DNA of 64,000 nucleotides, from assembly GCF_910594005.1 (NCBI RefSeq), contig NC_057847.1, positions 54,629,501-54,693,500 on the forward strand, given 5' to 3'. This document shows positions 31,882-44,804 of the stretch, piece by piece. The notes under the pieces were generated by a model. It made no database searches, had not been told where the DNA came from, and worked only from the letters and a program-made list of their open reading frames with translations. A program made the position numbers and the translations under genes. The DNA is from Cervus elaphus. Lineage: Eukaryota > Chordata > Mammalia > Artiodactyla > Cervidae. The first letter of the stretch is position 1, and each line of letters starts with the position of its first letter.

Positions 31882-34540
31882 ATTTAATTAAATCAAATAA
31901 TGTGGGAAAATAATAGGTTGACAATGGGAACAAAAGCTTCTATAAACATACTTGGGATAAGTAATAATAGCAAAGTACCTAAAGCTTGAAGACAATGGAG
32001 CCTAATACATGTCAATATAGATATCTATCAATTTTGGTGAATTTTTATTCATCAACATTTAATCCTTTGATTTTTCAAAAGACTGTTAGTTAACTTTGGT
32101 CTTTACAATATTTTATTTTGTCCCAAGAATTCTATTCTAATGTTATTGGGAAGTTATTTTATTTTACTTTTTGAGAATAAGTTCTTTTTATTGAAGCATA
32201 GTTGATTTGCTGTGTTTTGGAAAGAGTTATTTTAAAACCAGACCCATTGACTAATAATGAAGTAAAGTGTATTAGCACTAACTGCATGGGGTCCTAATTA
32301 GAAAACTACTTTGGGAAACAAACTACTTTGGGGAAAAGTAGATGTAAATCTTTCTTTTGTTTTGCAATTAGATTATTTTCAAAGTCAATATTTATAATGG
32401 CCCTCTGCTTGAATTCTCCATGCCCTTTAATTTAATATCTGGATATCTGCTCTGACTCTTGCCTTCTCTGCTATATCATCCACTTCTTTTAACAGAGTTG
32501 ACTTGACTCAATTGTCATATGTCACCCGTCTCCCCAAAAAACTTCTTGCCTTACAGATCCATGTATTATCTTTATTGTTTAAGATTTTCTTTTTGGATGC
32601 ATTTTTTAGTTTTTTTTAAATTGTTTTATATTTTGATGCTCCAAATTAATGTTTTAAATTCTTTCCTTACGCTCAAATTACACTGAATACCCACTCAGTT
32701 TATTCATTCATTTGCCTCTGTGTTAAGGTAATACATGGTCTAAGCTAAACAGATTTCTGTTTTCAAAAAACTTATCCCATTCAGATAACATTTTCAAGGT
32801 AGCATCCTCTCTGAATCTGGACTAGCTTTGGCATGAAAGCTCAGAGTTTGGGGAACCAAGTTATGTATGGTTGGAATACATAAAATAGGCCCCAAGAGGA
32901 TTTAAAAAGATTTCATTTTAGCGGAAAAGGAGATGAACAGGTTCTACTTGTCATTATTCCATTTGCTAGAATTTAAAGGTCTGTGTGAGTGAGGAAACGG
33001 AGGGAAGACACAAGGATGAGAGAGGGAAGGAGGCAGCAAAGGAGAAGGTAGAAGGGAGGTGGAGCCATAGTATCGCTGGAAGAAAACCCAAAATGTTGAG
33101 TAGCGAGGGGAATTGGAGAGGAAGAACTCTGCGGAGGGACACAAGGCCAGTGAAGTTCACTTGCTCCCTTTGACAAGGTAGAAAGAAATAGCCTCAGCTA
33201 TTTGTATGCTTCTGAACCCTGGTTCACCCACCACTTACTCTGAGGCTGTGGGAAATCCAGATGCAGTTGTTGTAGCTCTCATCGAGCTACATTAGGAACT
33301 GTTCCAGCCCCTGGGCTGCGTTGGCAGCAAACAGATCCACTCCTAATGTAACTTGAGGGGAAAGCTTAATGCCTTTGTTCTGTAATTTGAATTTTTTGTT
33401 TGAAAGAGCATATAGATTATTTATAGTCCACAAGATAAACCTGAGGGTCTTTTAATAAACTCATAGATTATGTTGCTCAAAGGAGTTTATTGAAATAATA
33501 TCTGAATTCGCCCGTGACAATGGCATTCCGTAAGAGTTTATGACTCTATCCTGTGTGGAATAGGATTTCCCACCTTACCCCAGGGTATCTGCGTATCATT
33601 TCAAATTCAAAAGGAAGATGAAAGAGTGACTTTAAGTCACTACACCAGCTTCTCTCATAATTTTTTTTTCTTAAAAACAAAACAATAGACCAAAGCAGGT
33701 AGATGATAACATTAAAAAAAAAAAAAAGCAACTAGGAAAGAACCTAAATCCAACCAACTGCCTTCTAAACAAAGTAAGTTTGAGGACTTTGATTAGCCTT
33801 TTGGAGGGGAAATGTGAACTTTTCTGGTCAGCATATTAGGAGTTTATGGGTTTCGCTTAGATCTGATCTAAGAAAGAGCAACACGGATGTAAAAATCCAT
33901 GTCATTATAGCCAGAAGCCTTGATTCCAGCTATGAGTATATTTCTTTATTCTTGGATATGCCTGAAGGGCTTATGGTTGTGTGAAAGTGTGGAGTTATCA
34001 CTCACACTACTCCTGTCACCATCATAGTTCACCCCCACACGTCCTCAGGGAACTGTTTCCCCAACTCTTTCAGATCTACGGTTGTTTCCTTTTCTTTAAA
34101 TTAAAACACTCCATTACATTGTATTGTTCGAAGTCCAAAATTTTTTTAAAGTTCCTCCATTTTTGTCTATCTTACCTTTATTTTTCCTCCCATCAGTCCT
34201 TTGACCTCACATTTTCCTCATTCCTGTCACAGGCCCATCTTTGCTCCAGCTGTCTCTTCAAATCTTATGTCTCACTTGAAATTTCATTTAAGATCTCTAG
34301 CCTCTCCCTGTCTTCCCTGCTCATTTCTCCCTTGGCTACCATTTATTTAACTTTATAGTGACATTTTCTAACTCCATAAAGCCTTCTGAGGTAACAATTT
34401 TTATGAAACACACATGATTCTATTGTATTATTATTTTTCCCCAACAGAGAACATAGCCAGAAAAGAACAATGGAGAATTGTTTTCTTTCAAATAGGACAA
34501 ATTAAATCAAAATCAGAGAAATCTCAGAGTGAGAAGGAAT
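31882..34540. other. Single-copy tract, start of a 9-kb SINE-free region
   Basis: No young SINE or LINE, no recognised gene. A purine-rich stretch lies at 32985-33130, where 60-70-codon frames open on both strands are compositional. A short A run is at 33713-33726. Confidence 0.5.
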
Positions 34541-34544
34541 TTTT

Positions 34545-34680
34545 AAAAATCATCTTGTCAATGCCCCTCATTTTGTAGTGAGGAAACTGGGTTCCGGTAA
34601 GGTGGGGTGATTTTCCCAGAGCGACATGACTGATACAGCCAAAAATGGAGTTGGTTCTCTTCTCTCTTAGCCAGGTTTCA
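34545..34680 (+). mobile_element. MIR-like or CR1-like old repeat
   Basis: 'atcatcttgtcaatgcccct', 'cattttgtagtgaggaaact', 'gggttccggtaaggtggggt' matches the order 'cccctcattttacagatgaggaaactgaggc', a motif of old mammalian SINE/LINE ends. Diverged. Confidence 0.5.
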
Positions 34681-34769
34681 TTTCCATTTCACCTTATTGC
34701 CCTTTTTAGATTGTTTGTCTTGAGTCAGAGGTAATGTGACCACAGTAATTTACTTGGAGGGAAAATTTC

Positions 34770-35165
34770 CAGAATGGTTTCTCTTATTCAATAAATATTA
34801 CTGAAGACCCACTCTGAGCACCATTTTGGCACCAAGGACACACAATGAGTACTTCCAAGTTTACCCCTGTGGAGTTTGCATTTAAGGGAAGGAGATCAGT
34901 GATAAATAAACAAGAGCATATATAATGCAGGGAGAGATAGGAACTGTGAAGGAAAATAGAGCAAATTAAGAGAACAGAAAGTGAACAAAGGAGTGTGTGT
35001 AGGTTTGAGGTAGAATGTTCAGGGTGAACCTCTGTGAGGACGTGGCAGGAGAACAGAGGTCTAAATGAAGTAAAGGTATGACCCACTAGACCATATGGGA
35101 AAGAACATTCTAGGTAAAGAGAAGAGAAAGTACAAAAGCCCTGGAGTGCCAAAGGTCAGTGAGAC
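34770..35165 (+). repeat. Ancient LINE-type mammalian repeat
   Basis: 'tcaataaatattactgaaga', 'gagcaccattttggcaccaa', 'gtggagtttgcatttaaggg', 'gtgataaataaacaag', 'gaacattctaggtaaagaga' and 'tacaaaagccctggag' are in the order of the common old repeat. About 400 bp, non-coding. The 122-codon minus-strand frame over it is a shadow. Confidence 0.6.
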
Positions 35166-38100
35166 ATTTATTATACACACAAATGAGTTTCATTTTGAGA
35201 ACATAGGCATAGCTTTCAATTTACCCTGTGGGCTTTTTAGCATGTATCAAGAAACTAAAATGAAGAACATTTCAATTTTAACAGACTTTTTTTTAGGACT
35301 GAATTTTACCAGATTCACTAGTTGGCCATCTCACTTGTTCTCTGACTGTCTTTAATTGTAGGAACCCAGAAAATAGGAATGTATCTTTTCCTGCTACAAA
35401 GACACATAACTAAACAGAACCATTCTCCTAAGTTTAGCTTTAAGTGGCTCTGTCAAAGAGACAGATTATATAACTGACAGAATCAACCACTTCTTTGGAG
35501 TTGCATACTGACTTTCCACATTGCAACCCAGAGGGAATGCCGCAGGGGACTTTCATGAAGCCAGCAAACTGTCTCAGAGAAAAAGACTCAGTACCAGGGT
35601 GGAGAGGGGAGATTTGGGCAGGACTGCTGCTGTTTTTGTAAACCTATGGTCTGGGATCCCCGATCTCCTAATAAGGAGAAGCCTAGCCCATTTTGACCTT
35701 TACAGCCTGTTGCAAAGTCATTGCTGAGCTATTATTTGAGTAGCTTGAGGTAGAATAATGTTCAACTCAGCTTCCTGGAGCTGCATTTGAAATGCAATTA
35801 ATTGACTGCTGTTAGTTGTCAATTAACATTTATTATCAATTAGTTCATCAAATTGATTAGTTGGCAGGACCTTAAAGTCTAAATGCACTCCTTTCCATTA
35901 TAAATATGTCTATAAGAGTAAAAGCTACTCACTAATTGATGTCAAACTGGAATTGCTTATGCTGGACTTGACTCTTGTCCATACTGCATTTTAAAATCTA
36001 TATCAAATGAACTTGGATAATACATGTGAGGTTCACACTTTTAAAATGTGAATGTTGTAGCTGTTTGGGGGGAGAAATCTGTAAATATGCCAGGTGGAAA
36101 CTTTGTGCTGATATCAAATGTCATATTTAACAAGATTTTTAATTTCATAGTCTCATATCTAGAATGATTTTACTTTGGAAAAATGCATCCCATTTTTCCC
36201 AGTTGCTGAGATTTTTGTACACATTGAAATAATGTCTATCAGTTTCAAACCTTTTATGAATCAACTAGCAGAATGTAAGCTTTCAATAGCTATTTAGAAA
36301 AAGTTAAATATGTGTGTGTGTAATCTGCAACTCCTGCTATTTGAAAAAGAGGCATATACATTTTTTTAATCCCTTCTCTCCCTCAAAAAACTTATCTAGA
36401 ATATACCCAGCATTCTAGAGTATTCTTCATCTATCCATTATCTAAGACTAATTAAATTTTGTATTCCCCCTTCCATCTCTCCTTTTAGTTGAAAAACAAA
36501 AAACCAAAAAAAACCAGTTATGCCATCATAAAAAGACCCATTCTGTGTGTGCGTGAGAAAAGAAAGCTTACAAATGTTTAGCCTTCAGCATTGGATATTT
36601 TGTCTTATTTTTTGTACAACTTAGAATGAAGCATGGAACAAAACTGAAAATCTAGCCCTATTTATTTAACAAAACACAAGATACCTACAAGGGATTACTC
36701 ATTTTTATTGCCTTTGTGCAAAAAGATAATTCCTGCCTCCTCCCATCCCAAATTGTGACCTAAATATGGCTGAAAGACTCAACATGTGACCTGCTTAGCA
36801 CTGCCTGCCATGGCCTCGAGCCACAGCAGGAACTCTATTAGAGGGAACGGCACAGATGCTACCAGATGGCCAACATATTGTCCAGAGATGACCCATGTAT
36901 AATTGCAGAAAGTTCAATACATTCAGGTTTTGAATTTAATTGCATTGACCACCTTACCTACTGCTGCTGTATGCTTTAATTTATTTAAGGTGGAAACATA
37001 GTTTAAGAGAGAATGAGGAACCTTCTTACAGTGATACCTTCCTGCCTTCTGCCAAACACCAAATTGCCTAAAGATGTGATTGCAGGTGTTCCCGGCTACC
37101 TGAACTACGAACAATCTGTGAGATATTTGCTTGGGTTCCAATAGATAGAGAATTTCGCTTTTAATCATCTTAGCAATATTGCCTGAATGCATATACATAT
37201 ATTTTCATATATCTTTCAAGATATTTTGGTGGGGCGTGCAGACGATGACAGGGTGAGATTGTGTATGTACTGCCACTTTCACTGTATTGCTTGTACAAAA
37301 AGTTGGTTGAATTTTACTTTGCCTTTCCCCCACTCCACCTCAGTTCTAGCCATGAGAGGTACCAGTCTGTGATCTAGTCCCCATGAATTTATATTTCCAG
37401 TACTATAATATTATTTTGGAGGGAAGGCAATATTAAATTAATTTTGCTCCATATGCAAATATTGAGTCACCTAAAAATAAGAACTTAGACTTTAGTTACT
37501 GTGGATTTTTGAACCTTTTCTCTTCTAAAGGAAAAATGACAATTATATGTTATATGAAGATAGAGAAGTATTGTTTCAGTTTCCTCTTGCAGGCTGTTAT
37601 TTCTTAAAATGTTTCTGCTAAGCAAATGTAATCATGATGGCATGCGTTATTAATTCAAAATAGCTTCTCAAATGGCTCAAGCTCGGGGATGGCAACATGT
37701 CTGTTGCAATGTCATTTGTCATAATTCTTTGCTCTGATATCGTGCCTTTTCTCCAAGCCACTCACATCCTACATTTGCTTTGTGTCTATATTCAAGACAA
37801 AAGATGAAACCTCATTTTGTTAGAACTTTCCAATCTATCACATCTTTTCATATTTACACTATAGGCCATCTACTGATAGATCTGATTGGTCTCCCTGATA
37901 TGTCCCAGAAAGAGAAGTTACGAAACAGACAAGAAAAATTACATTGTTCTGCCACAATCTGATCTGAGAATAAATTTTATGGTGGAAGCCATTTTACATT
38001 CAATGATGTTTTTCTGAAACTTGTCATCATTAATTGTGCTTTACAAAGTCCTATTTCTGGTTTAAAATCTGAATCCAGATCATGATAGCAAAAAAGTCTA

Positions 38101-40918
38101 TTTTAACTGCTTCACAAAACCTTTAATTTTTAAAATAAGAATATTTTCTCATGAAAACACTTAAATGTAAGACAACTGTGTAGACAAAAACACCAATAAT
38201 TGTAGAATTAAAATGATTTCCTAAATCATTGTTGTATGATGTGGACTTGCTAAGAAGTATTTTAGGATGCCACAAACCCTATTGGGTAGTGTTCCTTTAA
38301 AAGCAGAATGGCAGCTGCTCTCAAAAATGGAATGCACCCCCCAAAACTTGCTGTTTATTCATATCCCAGTTAAAGCTGAAACAAACAACTGAAACTAATC
38401 ACGCTTGAAGTTGGGTATCGCCTTTGTGAGCTTTATGAGCCTATTTTTCTGAAATTAGAAATTGCCTGAGTGAAATGTTTCTAGCTAAACTGCTTTCTAC
38501 TGAAGTCATGATTTTTACAGTCAGATAAATGCCCCTTAAGCTCCATTTATGTAAGCGTCAGTGACATCCAGTGGCTAGCAGGCTGATCACAAGTGAGTCT
38601 CCCTGCCATGCGAGGGGCCCATGGTAGGGCAATGGCATTGGAATCCACTCCGCATTTTGATAATGCTGTTTCTACTTTAAAAAGTTGATTTTATCAATAT
38701 CAAAGGGAGTCCTTTGATTAGGGTGACTAAATATCTCACCGAACTTTGAAACAGCAATGATAGAAATGAAACTTGAAAATGGAAAATCAAAATGCACATA
38801 GGGGCTGCATAGGAAATACCCTTGCTTAGAAAACGTAATTAGCATCCATGCTAAACCCGAAGCTTGAAACTCTGCAGGTGTTATTTAGAAATGGTTCTCC
38901 GGGAGCTTACACAGCTTTCAGTTATACAAAGAGGACTTGTAAATTATGGTGAGACTGGTTCATTATGCAGAGTCGGATGGTGTTACCATTAATGTTTCAA
39001 ACACATATGCTTCATAAAATGGTCCACCTTAATTTGAAAAAGGTATGACTTGCAATTATGTCAGCTACATAAATTTATTTGCAGACAGTCAATTCATATT
39101 GATCATAACCCGACCTTACGATGACCTTGAGGAAAGGTAGTCTGTGACGGGTATAGATATTGGGATCAATACCAGAGTGCAATCGACTACACCTAGTTAC
39201 TGATAAATGATGTAAAAAGGTACACTATTTTCAGAAACAAAGATAATAACCGCTCATTTAGTCAACTGTTTGTAAAGGTTTCATATTGATACATGTAGTT
39301 ATAATGACATCCTCGGGCATTTTCAAATGGTGGAAAACAATAGGGTGCAAAGTCACTGAGCACATCAAGTAGAAAGAATCATTACTCTCAACTCCAAAGA
39401 AGAAATTCTGGCTTATTTATGTCAACATCGCTGAGAACTAGGGCACTCTCTAAGCCATGCAGAGAGAGCCCACGCTTCCAACTGCTGTTTTGCTTCAGTT
39501 TTCTTCTCAACGTGCCAGGTCTTGTGAAACGAAGCACCCTATTACACAGGAACAAAGCCTCCAGGACCACACATTGTACGTTAGTACTACCCTCTCTTGC
39601 ATACTTGCAGTGGAATTAGTTTGCCTATCCACAGGTATAACCAACTGTAATCATGAGAAGGAGAGCATTTGGTCTCAGCACATCTGCTCCACGTTGATGC
39701 ATTCCCCTCTGCTATGGAAAGTTAAAAGAAAGGATGTTAACAAAAATTTCCCCAAATTGTTTCTTTCTCTTTGCTGGGAATTCCACAGAGTGAGCACTTG
39801 GCAAGTTATGCAGAACCTAAGTAAATAGAGTCCATTGGCAAAATGGTAACAGGTTGTGCCGCTTAATTGGAGGAGAGGAGTTCAGGAGCCAGCCCGGTGT
39901 CTGCAGCACCCAGTTGGTAAATTGTGCCTGTGGTGAGAACAGAGTGATTTTGCAGTAAGCTCATTTTGGGTAACTAGTCAGCCTGCTACTGTGAGCCAAG
40001 AAAAATGCGGATTGGGTTTCAGTGTGGTTTTCTTCCCCCTTTTTTCAGTGTAAAATATATTTCTATATCTTGAGCTTTGTTTATCTTTTGCTAGTATGAT
40101 TTTAAGCAATCGATGCCAACACTCTGATATTGTCTTCCTAAGCGGGGAAAACGCTAGGAGACATTTGTGGTTATTAAAACCTGCAAACACAAGGAAAAGG
40201 CTCCTGCTCACGTGAATTCCACTGGAACCTTTTCCCTGAATGCTTAAGTTTCTAAATTGATCCCTGCAGTTAATCTCCTGGTCACATTTCTCAAGCCACA
40301 TGCTTTCTTCACACGGTCTTCCTGTTTTTCATGCCATCATGTCACTTGCTACCTCCTTTTGCCTCTTAGATGCTCATGAAGCTATTTATTAATAAACCTG
40401 TGTTTTCAATACAGCACTACATCAATAAAGCTCCAAGTGGTTCCGTTAGTCAGCATTCTGGGAAATCCTATGCTCTATTGAAGAACTGTAAATCTCCATT
40501 ATTGCTTCACATAGCACAAATAAAGAACACCATTTTACCTCCCTGGCATCCTCTGCTAATTTTGAAGGGTGAGTGCTTATGCTGGCATAGGTGCTTTGAG
40601 GTCTGAACTTTGTGTTTATCTGCCTTGCTGGGGGTGGGGGGCAGCAGGGGGGCTTCCCCGCTACTGAAGACACTGTAAAACATCCATCATCAAAGAGCAT
40701 GCTAATTTAAGGTATTAAGGACCATATTGCTTCAGGTCCCATCAGCCTTCCTCTTTCCTGAATATCTTTAACTAATCGAGAGTGACAGGGGAATTCTGGA
40801 CTTCAGAATTTTCCATTTGGCAGCTGTTTTATTTGATTGCAGTGTGTTATTAACAGACACAAAGAAAATATCAGCATTAGAACGATAAGAGATTTTCATA
40901 TATCAGAGAAAAGGAGTA
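35166..40918. other. Repeat-poor single-copy tract, candidate conserved non-coding DNA
   Basis: 5.7 kb with no recognised transposon, young or old, apart from low-complexity patches. Non-coding: frames of up to 123 codons have no domain. Several stretches have the look of regulatory DNA, for example the TAAT-rich block near 35770-36060 and 38340-39360. The absence of insertions agrees with constraint but does not prove it. Confidence 0.4.
35775..35880. promoter_or_regulatory. Cluster of homeodomain-type TAAT/ATTA sites
   Basis: In about 100 bp: gcaattaattgac, tgtcaattaac, tatcaattagtt and aattgattagt. ATTA cores of this density are typical of homeodomain-bound enhancers, but AT-rich DNA also produces them by chance. 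No neighbouring gene is present to assign a role. Confidence 0.25.
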
Positions 40919-40930
40919 GAACCATCTTTG

Positions 40931-41136
40931 TGTGTGTGTGTGCTAAGTCGCTTCACTCATGTCTGACTTTGCAACCCCATGGACTGAAGCCTGCAAGGCT
41001 CCTCTGTCCACGGGATTCTCCAGGCAGGAATACTGGAGTGGGTTGCCATGCCCTCCTCCAGGGGATCTTCCCAACCCAGGGATTGAACCCATTGGCTGGC
41101 AGGTTCTTTACAACTAGCACTGCCTGAGAAGCCCCG
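40931..41136 (-). mobile_element. Bov-tA SINE, antisense, with (TG)n tail
   Basis: A TG run (40930-40943) at the tail side, then 'gctaagtcgcttcactcatg', 'tggactgaagcctgcaaggc', 'gattctccaggcaggaatac', and the head 'tagcactgcctgagaagccc'. Duplications gaaccatctttg (40919-40930) and gaatcatctttg (41137-41148) differ by one base. Confidence 0.94.
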
Positions 41137-41368
41137 GAATCATCTTTGGTACCAACTAAAAAACTTTTGCTATTTACTACCTAAGAGCAAGGTGATAATT
41201 ACATTTTTGCACAGCCATAAGAAAGGATTTGGCCAGTGAAAGGTGTGGCTTCTTTCTATTCTTATGATTTCAGGAGAAAGCATAGTGGAAATGAGAAGAA
41301 AGGCAAGCTTGTGCGGTGCGGGAGGCAGCTGGGAGGACTGTCTGAAACTGGCTTTGCCTCTCAGCCTT

Positions 41369-41572
41369 GGCTTCCCTTGTGGCTCAGCTAGTAAAGAGTC
41401 CACCCCCACTGCAGGAGTCCTGGGTTCGATCCCTGGGTTGGGAAGATCCCCTGGAGAAGGGAAAGGTTACCCACTCCAGTATTCTGACCTGAGAATTCCA
41501 TGGACTGTATAGTCCATGGGCTCTCAAAGAGTCGGACACAACTGAGCTACTTTCATTTCATTTCACTTCACT
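41369..41572 (+). mobile_element. Bov-tA SINE
   Basis: Head 'ggcttcccttgtggctcagc', intact B box 'gggttcgatccctgggttgg', body 'agatcccctggagaaggg', with a short deletion after 'gagaattccatggac' that removes the 'agaggagcctgg' module. End 'gagtcggacacaactgagct'. It lies in opposite orientation to the SINE 230 bp upstream. Confidence 0.93.
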
Positions 41573-43715
41573 GGCTTTCCTTGAAGGGTCCCTTTGAAAG
41601 CTACACGTGCTATCTATTTGACAAGAAGAATCTAATTTTTCATAGCACCAAAGGTGCTTTTTGTAAAGCAGATTTAGGAATCCTAAAAAAAAAAATTAAT
41701 AGTAGTCTCTCAGAATTCCCTCCTCACTCTGGGACTGGTCTCTTTATATCTGGCATCTCCAGCTCACTGTGTTACAGCTAATTTGAAGGATACCACAAGC
41801 AGCTCTGCTGAGAGTCTGACAATGGTCCTGCCTTGCCTATATCTGCTGCCTTGGCTCCAGGCTCTAACTAGGGCCCTTCCGGCCTGCCTAGATGCTAACT
41901 GCATTATCAGGGGCACAGCCCTATACTCTGCTCCAGATCAAGTTTCGCTGTCAACCTTTTACCTCAGTTTCACCTCAGCTGGTACCTCCACCAGATCAGG
42001 GAGCACTCAGCTGTCGCCCGGACTCTGTGAGGTCCCTTGCATCCATTTGTCCTCTGCCGACTCTCCATGGGCTAAGCCACCCAAGCGGATCTCTTGCCTG
42101 CTTCTCTGAATGATTGTGCACCATCCTTAGCTGAAATTTGTCTTTAAGATTTCACTTCAGTTGTATGCACTCCTTTGCCTCCTCTCAGTAACTTCCATGG
42201 TCCCTGGGATTCTAGGGTCTATTGTGGTGTATTCTGCATGATCTGCTTTCTAAACAGTCTCTTTGCTTCAGATTGCTCCTTAGAGCTCATATCTCTTTTA
42301 AAACTCCAATATTTCATTCAGTCGGAGTGATTCTATGTGTTGGATTGCTTAATGATGAATCCCTAATGGGAAAATGAAATGATATCTACATTTTAATAGG
42401 AATGATGAGAAGCCTCAAAGATTTCTTCAACATTGAGGAGGTAGAAAAAGGAGATTATTTTTAGACATTTGTGTCTTGTAGTAAGTCCAGATATGCGTAA
42501 GGTCAGTCACCTGCCCACAATACCCCAGTAAGTCTGCCGATGCCACCATAATTATGTTCGGAACAGCAGCAGCAGTGGTAACAGCAGCAGAAGACAGTTG
42601 AGCAGATTTTAACTGAAGGCCACAGGCATGTGATATTTGATTTAGACCCTGAACCTTGCTGGGTTCCTACTAATACCTACATTCAACAATCTCAGCTTGC
42701 TAGGAGTGTGTCCTGAATTATACCTTCTGGTAATTCAATATCATTATAAGTAAATGGAGTTCCTTTGCCGGGGGCCCTTCACTCTGTCAAGGATGGATTG
42801 TCCTCAGTGAGAGAAGATAGTGAGGAGAGGTAAGCTCTCAATTACACTGCTCAGCCCAGCCTTGCCAAGCAAGTAGGAACACTCAGCAGACATGATTGTT
42901 TTCCTAGGACTCATGCCTTCAGTCTTTTGCTAACACTGGATTCTGGGTCTGGGATCTCAAGTGCTTAAAGACACAAGGAATTTTTTTTAAGGCAGATTTC
43001 CCATTTATCACTAAATGAAGTGGACTCTGAAGAAGAAAGCCTTAGGTAGATTTTCTGCTAGGTTCTATCTGGTGAAAAAAGAAAAAAAAAAAACTTTAGA
43101 TACATTTAAAAAGGCTGCAAAACTGCAAAAGCAATAATACTTTACTATATTAATTAATTTTGAATTACAGCCGAACTCTTATATAAGTGCATATGACATT
43201 CATAGTAATGTCAAATTAATTCTTTATGATCAGTGCTATTGCAATCAATACTAAATGAATTCATAATGATAAGATACTTAAAATAAAGAGTTACCACAAA
43301 AACAATAAAAAGACCATCATCATCCAAGCTATAGCACACTAATAAAGTATTAGCTCAATAAGTTGGTGCTATCCGTGACAATCAATGGTAGATACTTAAT
43401 TTCTTTCTGCTTGCCCATGTCTTGCTTTTCCTGTAAGGGCTGTGTAAAAGCTCAGTCTTCTGATTGTACTGTAAATTGTACAACAAAGAAGAAACACAGT
43501 ACTCTTATTATTAAATAATTTTTCTGTAGCACTTACTTTACATGTCACTTCTCCACCAAAGATCTCAAGGCATGTGACTCACACCAATTTACATTCCAAA
43601 CAGATTCCTTTTGCCTCTATTTCCTCCTCATGAGAGTCATGTAATCTTTTTTCCTTAATTTTTTCTTTCTTTTTTAAACCTCCTCTCTCCACAGTTTTTT
43701 CATGTGTGCATGCCA
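41573..43715. other. Single-copy tract
   Basis: A 108-codon frame on + at 41783-42109 lies in locally GC-richer DNA and has no domain. A short cag-type run occurs near 42565-42590 ('aacagcagcagcagtgg'). An A-rich tract is at 43075-43093. No gene or young repeat recognised. Confidence 0.45.
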
Positions 43716-43937
43716 CGTGTGCTAAGTTGCTTCAGTCATGTCCAACTCTGTGTGACCCTATGGGCTGAAGCCTGCTAGGCTTCTCTGTCCTTGGGATTCT
43801 CCAGGCAAGAACACTGGGTGGGTTGCCATTCCCTTCTCTAAGGGATCTTCCCAACTCAGAGATCAAACCCCTCATCTCCTATGTCTTCTGCACTGGCAGG
43901 AAAGTTCTTTACCATTAGCATCACCTGGGAAACCCTA
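43716..43937 (-). mobile_element. Bov-tA SINE, antisense
   Basis: Tail 'gtgtgctaagttgcttcagtc' side at left, 'tgggattctccaggcaagaa' in the body, head 'ttctttaccattagcatcac' at right. Several single-base differences from neighbours; target duplications not resolved. Confidence 0.92.
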
Positions 43938-44139
43938 CCTTCTTTCATAGATGGTGATATTTACAAGTCGTGTGGGGCAAATCTTGAAAATGGCTATACT
44001 GGTTTCTACACTTTCACTTTTTCATTTTAATGCTGCCAGAAGACATTGTAAGGATGGGAAGTAATGACTGTATCGTATCTGTCGTTTACTAGTCGTCAAA
44101 GAATCAATCAGTTATGAAGTTAAAAAGCAATAAAGATCT

Positions 44140-44213
44140 TCCTCCCTCCCTCCTTCTCTTCCTCTTTCACAGTCTCCCATCTTCCTTCCCTTCCTTCCTT
44201 TCTTCCTTTCTTC
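44140..44213. repeat. Pyrimidine-rich low-complexity tract
   Basis: Repeated cct, ccttc and ttcctt units on + (for example 'cttccttcccttccttcctt'). Likely variable in length; no coding. Confidence 0.85.
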
Positions 44214-44329
44214 AATTTTAAGAACTATTTTGAGCATCTCCATATGTCAGGTATATGCTGCATTTTAAAAATACAAACAGGAAAAAACAACATAAGCCTT
44301 ACCTTCTAGATCAGATAGAGTCATGGAAC

Positions 44330-44403
44330 GTGTACTGGGCTTGGCATCAGATCTGGGTCAAATTTTAACTCTTTCACTTTATTCACTGTTTGATCTTAGG
44401 CAT
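44330..44403 (+). mobile_element. MIR SINE, left part (interrupted)
   Basis: 'gtgtactgggcttggcatca', 'gatctgggtcaaattttaac' and 'ttgatcttagg' follow MIR order ('ctgggttcaaatcctggctc', 'tgaccttggg'). The element resumes at 44805 after an LTR insertion. Confidence 0.75.
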
Positions 44404-44799
44404 TGTGACAGAGACAAATTCCATTTCAAATTCCTCTTTCTTGGGAACATGAAAACCTATACTTCCCAGCAACCTTGCATTTAGGTAGGATTGAGTGACT
44501 AGTTCTAGCCAATGAATTATACATAGAAATTGTATGTGTTACTTCTGGGGGAAGTCAATGAAAAACTCCTATGTAATTCTTCATTTCTCTCCTTTCCAAC
44601 CTACAAGGCAGACTCCTGTTGAGGTGTTAGAGTCACAAAGCAGAAACTACCTGGAAACTAACTAGAGTCATTGAGAAAAGCTGCCATGGAGAGGTACCCA
44701 ACCTGTGTGTAACTTAGTGTGATGGAAAAAGAAACTGTATTTGGTTCTTTTGTAATTGCTTGTTTCTGAAGCATAATATAACCTATCCTAACCAAAACA
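44404..44799 (+). mobile_element. Solo LTR (ERVL-MaLR-like) inside MIR
   Basis: 396 bp that begins TGTGACAG and ends AAAACA (TG...CA), flanked by exact 5-bp duplications GGCAT at 44399-44403 and 44800-44804. Interior landmarks 'cttcccagcaaccttgcatt' and 'gttctagccaatgaattata' resemble old MaLR-type LTRs. No internal retroviral sequence remains, so it is a solo LTR formed by LTR-LTR recombination. The orientation assignment is tentative, and the exact family is not named. Confidence 0.75.
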
Positions 44800-44804
44800 G
44801 GCAT

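Noticed and set aside
32985..33176. Several 60-67-codon frames on both strands
   Set aside because: They lie in a purine-rich low-complexity stretch, which opens frames on both strands.
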